A DNA stretch of 64,000 bases from Heterobilharzia americana (Eukaryota > Platyhelminthes > Trematoda > Strigeidida > Schistosomatidae), in NCBI GenBank assembly GCA_944470555.2, contig OX104128.1, forward strand, positions 2,790,001-2,854,000, in the 5' to 3' direction. Shown here piece after piece: positions 56,667 to 64,000 of this stretch. Numbering within the stretch: position 1 is the stretch's first letter; every line of letters starts with the position of its first letter. A program made the position numbers and the translations under genes. The notes under the pieces were generated by a model, which was not told the origin of the DNA, did no database searches, and was given only the letters and a program-made list of their open reading frames with translations.

Positions 56667-58918
56667 TCAGTTGTTTGAGTTGCCCTTCAAAGCTAAATAG
56701 CCATTTATGACGTGTTGAGGTAAATATCGTAATCTTCGAAATTCTGAAGAAGATGCATAATCAAGTTTTGTTAATGGATCTGTGTATGCAGTTGGTATTC
56801 CACTAAGATCAGACACTTTCATTGGTGGACGAGCACGTGGTGGTGCACTTATATGGCCATAAAGAACGGCGTCTGAGGAATAGTCAACCTGAAATGAACA
56901 GAATAGACAAATATTAAGTTGAAACTGATTATATATAGGCTTTCATCATTCCTCATACTTGATAACATTTTTTTCGTACATAACAAACATTAGGGAAAGG
57001 TGTAATTGCAACTCAATAACTATGTACGCACGTGTGTATAAAAAGAGCCCAGGTGAAAAGTGGGACATATTTACGAGTCAACTGTCTAAGCTCCCATCCT
57101 ATAGACTGAGTACTGACAGATCTTTTTTCAACAATATCTTGATCATTCGTTTATGGTGGTACCGTTGAGTCAACAACAGTGAGATAAGGCGTGGAGTGTC
57201 GCGATTAAGAATCAAGTCAGCTGACGAGGTGTTTGGTATAGGTGCTTAGTTATCGGCTACGTTGATAAGAGCATGGGATTACAGTTTTTGAGGTTTCTTA
57301 CTACCAATCTGAGTTAGAAGGAGAATGGTTGACTTTCTGGTTGGAAATTTTAAAGGAAATCGCACTTATGGAGATGCATATACACTTCAATCCCCCTTTA
57401 ACTTGGGAAATTCCGCCATCTTTCCTCTTCCTACTGCTACTGTTAATTGCCTTTTTCTCATATTGCCTAACTAATATGCACGGCCTTCTGAACCCTTTGA
57501 ACAAAAATCTAAGCAGTTTTGGTATACAATTTTACACCTATCACTATTTTAAGGTTAAGAGGCGAAGCGGTCGGGTGCATTGAACGTTTCACTCACTTAG
57601 GAAGCTGCATCAATTCCTAGTGGGTTAGTTATCTACGAAAGCTTAAATTTTTAAAAACTCTAATGCTTGTAAAGTTACTATTTCTGGTGCCAACAGGATA
57701 CTCAATTACCTATCAGAAGTCAAAGCACACTGCAACCGTTTGTTCAGGATATATTTTTTGCAATAAATACCTTAATTCACACGATTAACTTTGAGTAGAC
57801 AGTCTCTAGCTAGCTACGACCGAATTCAACAGACAAATTAACGCAATACATAGTACAAAAGTGCATTGGTTCCCTTTGCCACACATCACAGCAGCATGCA
57901 AAGTGGGTAGAAAAAGTAACATTAATGTAGACAAGTGTATGAAATAAGGGAGAATAAATAGATGAAGACTGATGCGAATATTCAAAACTTTGAAGATAAC
58001 ATGTAGTGTATACATCTGCGAAATTGTGTCCGATTTTAAGCCATATATTACCAAGAGTACCCAACCATTGATTCCTATCTTATGCAGGACCCAAAACAGG
58101 TAGTTCAGATGTTCCTATGTGACTCAGACCAGGTGTTGAGGACTTCATGAATCGATGCCATCTGTTGGTCTAGCCACCTTCAGTCTTCTTCCTACTTCGG
58201 CTATCATTGCACGTCGAGTCATTGGATGCCTCGGCTTGTGTAACAAATGTTTGAGTCACTTCAGTCGCTGAAGATTCATAATCGCATAATAAAACACCAG
58301 GCTGTAGTGCTACATACTCGTCCTCAAATAGGTGGTCATAAATCTCGCCAACTCCAGTAGTGGCGTAAGGTGGCAAATGTGAAACGCCCTTCTGTTTCTG
58401 GACTATGATTCCCTCAACAAGCAAACCATCATTCAGGTTGATTCAGCTCCCGGAATAAGGTAACGCACTGCACCTGTTCATTCCCTATCCTTAAACCAGG
58501 AGTTAGTTTAAGGCAGTCCTGAAGCATCATCTTACATTTAACCATCGGAAAACGTACTCAAAAACTTCTGCTTATGGTGTTCAGCTTCTTCACACAACAG
58601 GATAGTGTTGTCTGCGTAGTCCTAGTGAACTAGGTGCCGTTATGGGAGTCAATCAGTTCCTGAAAAGTGGAGGTACCTAGGGTAACTGACTAACATGCGT
58701 AAGTGGCAACTGATGGTCAATCAAAAAGAACTTTTGACACACAATTATCAGATACAAACATGTTGGCATTATGTCGTTAGGAAAGGAATTCTTAAACGTT
58801 AACTCAATAAAATGAAGATGCTTACCTGAGATTCCGCATTTAACACCTGCTTGATACTCTTGAAAGTCGTTTTCTTTCGCTCTGATGCTTTTGAGCCACT
58901 AGACTCTGGGACTGTCAT
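56667..58918 (-). CDS. INO80C: INO80 complex subunit C (YL1-C domain), two exons
   Basis: Exon 1 is 58918-58826 (31 codons, MTVPESSGSK...) and exon 2 is 56888-56667 (73 codons and TGA), joined by a 1,937-bp GT-AG intron in phase 0; 104 residues in all. Exon 1 ends with KTTFKSIKQVLNAESQ, the conserved helix before the domain. Exon 2 holds the YL1-C motif: MKVSDLSGIPTAYTDPLTKL, then EFRRLRYLPQHVINGYLALK. These match INO80C/Ies6 (family pattern YSDVSGL..NYTDP and LP.DVV.GYLALR). In yeast and animals this nuclear subunit works with Arp5 in the INO80 nucleosome remodeller. An in-frame stop lies upstream of the ATG. Vps72/YL1 shares the domain but is much longer, so INO80C is preferred. The protein is shorter than the human one (about 190 residues) because it lacks the long N-terminal tail. 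Confidence 0.88.
57800..58700 (-). pseudogene. RTE RT relic in INO80C intron
   Basis: Within the INO80C intron the - strand reads DYADNTILLCEEAEHHKQKF (58640-58560; the catalytic YADD is YADN) and lower down RRAMIAEVGRRLKVARPT (about 58210-58150), then the 3' segment shared with 50580-51170. It runs in the same direction as INO80C. The stretch 56890-57600 has an 84-codon hydrophobic frame (57329-57583) with no family match. Confidence 0.65.
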
Positions 58919-59499
58919 TATAGAAAACGTCTCACTTCAAGGTTAATATGGAGTCACCGAGAAATATCTATGACAAATAAAGAATAGTGCATGGTTATTA
59001 CATATGTACTAGATTTCTCCTTATTATTAGTATACACTGATAGATGGATGTTTCTTGAAACGTTTAATCTACTGTGAATCAATATAGCCATCCTCATACA
59101 TTTTTAAATGAATCCACTCCTACGAAAATTTCGAAATTCACAGTTTCATACGGGTTTAAACAGAAAACAAAAACTAATTAGAGTTTTAATAAAATCAGTG
59201 TTCATAGCCCATAATATCAAACATTAAACATATTCTTCTGCTGTTGAATCAAGTACGTAACGCGTTCTAAACCTTACTCATCTAGTTTCGATTTCTGAAT
59301 TGCCTCAACTTTCCGCTGTGAGTCACTACTATCTGTCGATTATCTTTCATTATTAAATGTAAGTACATATTGTGTGCTTGCCGAGTCGTCGGTTCAGGTA
59401 TTTTTCCTCCAGATTCTCGTATTTATCACCCTCTCACTGCAACAGCGTACCTACAGGCTAGAGAAAAACTACCAAAGGCTTATTGTTACGAGTAGAATC

Positions 59500-59780
59500 C
59501 GAATCGAATCGAAATTCGCTTAGAAACCACGTGCACATTCTTGCAGTAGGCAACGAGTCGCGTTTATTGTGTTAAGGCTAATGATACTACCTGCCTACCC
59601 AAACCTATGCCATATTTATTAGGCTACGAATCAAAAATTGTGGCAGCCTGTGATACTACCTATTTACCCATGTTGTGTAGTGGGAGTCCGAACCAGACAC
59701 CCATTGCCTGAAAGTCGAGCGCATAAACCAGTGCAATCGATAAGTAAGTACCAAACAGTTTGACAGATGTCAATGTGGAA
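59500..59780 (-). mobile_element. tRNA-derived SINE-like element
   Basis: On the - strand an A-box-like TGGTTTATGCGCTC (complement of 59717-59730) is followed by a B-box-like GGTTCGGAC (complement of 59686-59694), with spacing like a tRNA. The lower-coordinate flank has a partly duplicated block (GATACTACCTGCCTACCCA and GATACTACCTATTTACCCA). It differs from the Sm-alpha-like copies and shows no hammerhead core. Bases 58919-59500 hold nothing recognisable. Confidence 0.5.
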
Positions 59781-60049
59781 ATTTGCACATAAAAAGAATA
59801 CTGAACAGCCAGATACAAGGAAATCAACATACATATAAGAGGGATGGATCAGCCCACACTTCATGACAAAACAAAAAGTAAATTGATAAATACCATTAAG
59901 GTGGACAAAAGTGAGGACAGATAGTAAAATAAAGTAAGCTGCTTAAATTTTTCATAAGTGATTCATAGTTCATACATTTGTGTCCCTGTAATAGATTCTT
60001 AACCAACAATTAAACAGTCAATCAATCAATATCAACATAGGACCAGGCG

Positions 60050-60670
60050 TTACTGCGTAACGGTCCAACTTGCCACACCTCATATCACTACATCAAATAA
60101 AAAGGTAGTGAAGTGAAGGATGAAGATAAGAGAATGCAGTCAAAAGAAACATAAAGTACGAGAAGAAGGAAATAGTAGTGACAAAATGGTGAGATTCAGC
60201 ATAGTGTCGTTAAGATGAGGACAATATGTGTATACATCTGCGCCACTGATATCGGTTCTCAGCCATATCATCTAAAGTCTCCAACTACTGGTTCCTCTTG
60301 TCCCGCCAACCCCAACCACCTAGTCTCCATCGCCTCATATGGCTCAAACCAACAGTCAGAGACTTCATACATTGGTGCGATGTTTTAGTCTGGCCACCTC
60401 GGGCCTTTTTCCAGCCTTGAACCTACTTCGGCCAACATTGTGTTACGAGGCAATCGGTGACTGGGCATACGTAGTGCGTGTCCCATCTCAATCGATGAAG
60501 GTTCATAACCTCGTCGACTGATTTGCCTCTACTCCTGACTTCTGCATTACTCACGTGGTTCGGTGACACCACGGAATACATCCTATGCTACGAACACAAC
60601 GACGGTCAAACACTTGAAGCCTTCTCATATCTTCCACTCCCAATGGCCATGTTTCACAGTCAGAACCAAC
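60050..60670 (-). mobile_element. RTE 3' end, tandem unit 1
   Basis: Carries the same blocks as 50580-51170 and 53480-54060 (for example AACCAACAGTCAGAGACTTC and GTTTTAGTCTGGCCACCTCG), reading on the - strand as the C-terminal part of the RTE RT and its 3' UTR. It starts with GCGTTACTGCGTAACGGTCC, the same block that opens the next unit at 60683. Confidence 0.6.
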
Positions 60671-60679
60671 GTGGTAACT

Positions 60680-61190
60680 AGCGTTACTGCGCAACGGTTC
60701 AAGCCAACACACCTCGAATCAACACAGCAAGCGAGAAGGTACACATGAAACATAAAGACATAAGGAAGAAAAGAGGCGAAGGTCATGGAAAGAGAACAAG
60801 GAAAAATGAAACGACTGCAAATTTTGGTATGACGATCAAGATGAAGATAATGTGTGTATGCACCTTCGCTACTGTGGCTGATTCATAGCTGTATCACCTA
60901 GAATCACCAGTCTCTACTGTAGTGTGGACCCTTACCAGGTAGTCTCTATCCTTCTACAAGGCTCAGACCAACAGTTAGAGATTTCATAGGATGATGAAAT
61001 GTTCCAGTCTATCCACGTCTAACTTTCTTCTCATCTAAATGTACTACAGCTTATAACTGATGAACGGATAGACTATAACTAGGGATGTGCAACAACACAT
61101 GTCCCAGTCATCTGAGTCGATGAAGGTCCACAAAATAAGCAACTGGTTTAACTCTTCTGTCCTAAACTCTACGCCTGAATTCTACTTTAA
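60680..61190 (-). mobile_element. RTE 3' end, tandem unit 2
   Basis: Second unit in the same orientation directly behind unit 1, starting GCGTTACTGCGCAACGGTTC. The - strand reads a decayed RT C-terminus (LVDLHRLR and LGHVL are legible around 61120-61080). More diverged than unit 1. Bases 61190-61430 hold nothing recognisable. Confidence 0.55.
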
Positions 61191-61599
61191 TGACTTAGTG
61201 GTTTAAAGAATTAGTCTCTTTGATGAACTAGCATAATGTAATAAGAAGACAGCTTGTCTAAGAAGTATAATGTATTTGAGCAGTAAATTTAAAACAATCT
61301 AACCACATATTTTCTTACTAAAGTATTTTCATATGAAAGGTGAAAACAGAGTGGAGTAAGACAGATAAAGTATGATAATACAAGACTTGAAAAATAAAGA
61401 GGAATAATACATTCTTACACAAATGTCAAGTGCAATCAGAGACCAATTACGGAAGGTTTTATAAACATCCAGGCCATTATTATTATTTGTCCCTTGGGTT
61501 CCTAGCGGAACATAGGGCTTCAGTAGCACGTCTCCATTACACTCTCTTCTCTGCAGTCTTTTTAACCTGGCTCCACGACTGCCCACAAACTTTCATTTC

Positions 61600-63541
61600 T
61601 TCCTCACATGATCTCCTCCATGTCACCCTCGGACGCCCAACTCGTCGTTTCCCCTTTGGATTCCACTCGAGGGACTGGACGATAGGCCCTTGGTTGGTTT
61701 GTTCTCAGAGTTCCTTGTTGCTTATTCTTACTGGCCATCTGATCTTGAGCAGCGAGGGTAGGCAGCTGTTGATGAATGTCTGTAGTTTGTAGGAAATGCT
61801 TTTCGTGACGCGCCAAGTTTATAGACCATGTAGAAGCACTGACTTGACGTTGGTGTTGAAAATCCACATCTTGTTCTTCGTGCTTAGTGCAGTAGATCTC
61901 CACACTGATTTCAGATTAATGAAAGCCTGCCACCAGCGCCGCCTGTAGTTAAAACGATGCTGCCTAGGTAGGTGAACGAAACAACTTTTTTTAATTCCTC
62001 CCGTTGATGGCGATTGGTGCTTGTTGTTGTTGGTTGGGTATCTTCATCACCTCTACGTTCACTTGAAGTCCCGTTTTGGCTGCCTCTCCTGACAACTTGC
62101 TGGATTTTGCCTGTAGAGCTTCGACTTTGTGCGACAAGACATTAGACATAAATCATGATAGGCGAAATCCAAATCTTCTCCTGAGGTCTTTCCATCGGTC
62201 CAGCCAGCGCATACCCATCTTCTCGCTCTTCACAGTTTGTTACATGATCCAGTCCAGTCGACCACAATCAGGAAGATCATTGGTGATAGTAGGTAGCCTT
62301 GTCTTACACCAGTCTTCACTTCAAGGGCGTCTCTGAACTTCTCATTGTGAATCACTTGGCATGTGGCGTCTTCGTATAGCTGCTGTTGAATGAGATTGAT
62401 AAAGGCTTGTGGCACTAAAGCCGTAGTGTTGAGGCAGCCGCCTGTCAAATTACTTGTCGGTCGACGCTATCGAAGGCCTTTTCAAGGTGGATGAAGTTAA
62501 GATAAAGAGAGTTGACTGCCATTCTACACTCTGTTCTATGATGATGAGTAGCGTAGGGTTGTAATTTGATCCACACATGATTTTTTCTTCCCGAAGCCAG
62601 TCAGCCAGCCTGTTCCTGTGGTAATTTTGTATCCAGAGCATCATTCAGTCTCCCCAGGATGATGCGGCCATATATATGCTTGAGATGGACAGAAGCGTGA
62701 TTCCGCGCCAGTTCTCACAAAGACTTTGGTCGCCCTTGTTTCGCAGTTTGACAAGGTAGCCCTTCTTCCAATCAACCTGCAGGTACCTTTTCTTCCCTCC
62801 TTGTAAACCTTCTGCAATAGTGGTGTGAGCATGTCCTCTGTTGTCTCTGCGTATGTTTTTACTGCTTCTGGTGGAATTCCATCTGGTCCTGCTGCTTTCC
62901 CGAATTTCAGTGACTTTATGCCACTCAGGACTTCTGCCTTTGTCGGAGGGCCTGTGTTCACTGATAGTTCTGTGACTGGACTGCTGGTGGTATTTCTGGA
63001 CGAGTTGCAGGTTATGGTGGTGGTCGATTCAAGAGTTTTTTGAAGTGGTCAGCCCATCGTTTCCTTTGCTAACTAGGTTTCCTTCGCTATCTTTCATTTG
63101 TTTCGTCTGAGTTGATCTCTGGCCAGATGGTAGCCTGGTTATTTGATATAATTTCAGGTCTCTCCTACCTGCAGCCTGTTCTGCTTTACTTCCAAGTGTG
63201 TAGTAGAAGTGTGTTTTGTCTCTGAGTGCCCTCCTCCCCACTTCTTTGTCCAGCGTAGAGTTTTATAGGTTGTGTTCAGCTCCTCTTTTCGTTGTTCATC
63301 CTTGCACTGCTTTATCTTCTCCTTCACTATCCTCCTCTCCTCTATCAGCTCCCGTGTATCCGTCGAGATCCATTCTTTATCTTCTTTCTTCCTAATACGG
63401 TTATGCAGGTTTCTTTCCACATCTCTTTCAGAGAGTTCCTGTGTTCTTCCATGCAGGTCCCTTCAAGGATGCTGCTCAATGTCTTCCGTTTCGTCCTGAT
63501 GACCGACGTGATGCCCTTTGTAGTTTCATCCTTCAGTTTCT
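61600..63541 (-). pseudogene. RTE reverse transcriptase and linker, broken
   Basis: The linker frame 63154-63420 has RNLHNRIRKKEDKEWISTDT. The RT fingers (62641-62961) read AEVLSGIKSLKFGKAAGPDG followed by IPPEAVKTYAE; the palm (62230-62448) reads ALVPQAFINLIQQQLYEDAT, then VKTGVRQGYLLSP. The catalytic loop near 62160 is disrupted (DFAYHDLCLMS where DFADDL is expected). The thumb (61604-61903) retains NLARHEKHF and ESKGETTSW-like ends. Several frames are needed, so it is inactive. Confidence 0.7.
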
Positions 63542-63544
63542 GTT

Positions 63545-64000
63545 CTAGGTGTTCAAATTGAATTGAAGTCTATCACCAGCTTCCTTGAAGGCTTTCAACT
63601 TGATTTTGAAGGTTTCTTGCACTAGATAGTGAGTGGTGTGAACCCGTCCACATCTGTTCCTTTTCTTGATCTGATCTTGTGTCCAGTAGGTTGCGTCTTC
63701 ACTTTCTTCACACTGAGATGAAGTCCATCTGGTGAAATCCATTTCGCCTCGTGAATATCCTTGTGTTTGTACACACTGCCTGCAATCACCAAATCGTTGA
63801 ATGAGCAGAATTCTGAAAACAGTTCTCCATTCTCGTTCATTTCACCGAGTGCTTCTCAACCCATAACGAGTTATCTACCTGTATTGTCCGCTCCCAGTTC
63901 AGCATTCATGTCACCACACCTACTAGAATTTTGATGTCTCCAACTCGAATCTTGTCCATTACTGGTTGTAGTTGTCTGCAGAATTCCCCCTTCTTCTCTT
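63545..64000 (-). pseudogene. RTE endonuclease domain, C-terminal part
   Basis: Across frames the - strand reads RQLQPVMDKIRVGDIKILVG, NSLWVEKHSV, then in the frame 63622-63840 NENGELFSEFCSFNDLVIAG, SVYKHKDIHEAKWISPDG. This is the RTE endonuclease region around the GDMNA and SPDG landmarks. The GDMNA motif reads GVVT followed by a frameshift, and the distal SDH histidine is not intact. Confidence 0.65.

Larger units (their letters stand above)
61430..64000 (-). mobile_element. RTE-clade retrotransposon, runs off the right edge
   Basis: A - strand RTE element whose 5' end lies beyond the window. Order from the right: endonuclease C-terminal part (64000-63545), linker (63541-62960), RT (62961-61600), then a 3' UTR with an (ATT)n run at 61469-61480. 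The domain order and the KSLKFGKAAGPDGIPPEAVK-type fingers motif are those of RTE elements (SR2-like in schistosomes, named from memory). It is a different family from the RTE copies at 50.6-61.2 kb. Confidence 0.75.

Noticed and set aside
57329..57583. 84-codon ORF with a strong hydrophobic stretch in the INO80C intron
   Set aside because: The hydrophobic run comes from T/C-rich DNA on the strand opposite to the gene, with no family match.
59686..59730. True tRNA gene on the - strand
   Set aside because: A-box and B-box-like segments are present, but no acceptor stem or clear anticodon arm could be paired, so a SINE head is more likely.

Overview
The window looks like genomic DNA of a blood fluke (Schistosomatidae, most likely genus Schistosoma). 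I base this on canonical GT-AG introns, one of them only 56 or 59 nt; A+T-rich non-coding DNA; SINE copies that pair a tRNA-like Pol III promoter with a degenerate hammerhead ribozyme (the Sm-alpha type); and dense CR1, RTE, BEL/Pao and Gypsy retrotransposons of the schistosome kind. No database search was run. Species and family names rest on recognition of motifs.

Only two host genes can be supported, both at the right. MRPL12 (mitochondrial ribosomal protein bL12m, + strand, four exons, 47890-56585) and INO80C (YL1-C subunit of the INO80 remodeller, - strand, two exons, 56667-58918) converge, with stop codons 81 bp apart. Their exons are short and easy to miss: MRPL12 has a 7.7 kb intron, INO80C a 1.9 kb intron, and both are filled with retrotransposon debris. 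A Gypsy 3' LTR ends only 220 bp upstream of the MRPL12 start codon.

Layout. 1-6.4 kb: mostly featureless, with Sm-alpha-like SINEs, a low-copy repeat pair and two Gypsy 3'-end fragments. 6.5-10.2 kb: decayed + strand CR1-like element with a PHD-like finger, endonuclease and RT. 10.56-25.9 kb: a BEL/Pao element with two 0.75 kb LTRs, whose gag is split by three - strand CR1 insertions, one nearly full length (14.65-20.9 kb). 25.9-34.2 kb: two more - strand CR1 copies and a CR1 tail. 34.4-39.5 kb: the best preserved CR1 (+ strand), with a single in-frame stop between endonuclease and RT and one frameshift late in RT. 40.6-45.8 kb: CR1 tails, an ORF1 fragment and an RT C-terminal relic. 45.85-47.67 kb: RTE fragment plus an internally deleted Gypsy element. 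47.9-58.9 kb: the two host genes. 59.5-64 kb: tRNA-like SINE, two tandem RTE 3' ends and an RTE element running off the right edge on the - strand.

Almost every transposon ORF is broken, so the window is a repeat graveyard around two housekeeping genes. I saw no CRISPR, operon, rRNA or toxin genes. The most useful observations are the two concealed gene models (including a NAGNAG micro-intron), the LTR pair that looks far younger than the contents of its element, and hammerhead-like folds in SINEs and in a possible Penelope-like relic.
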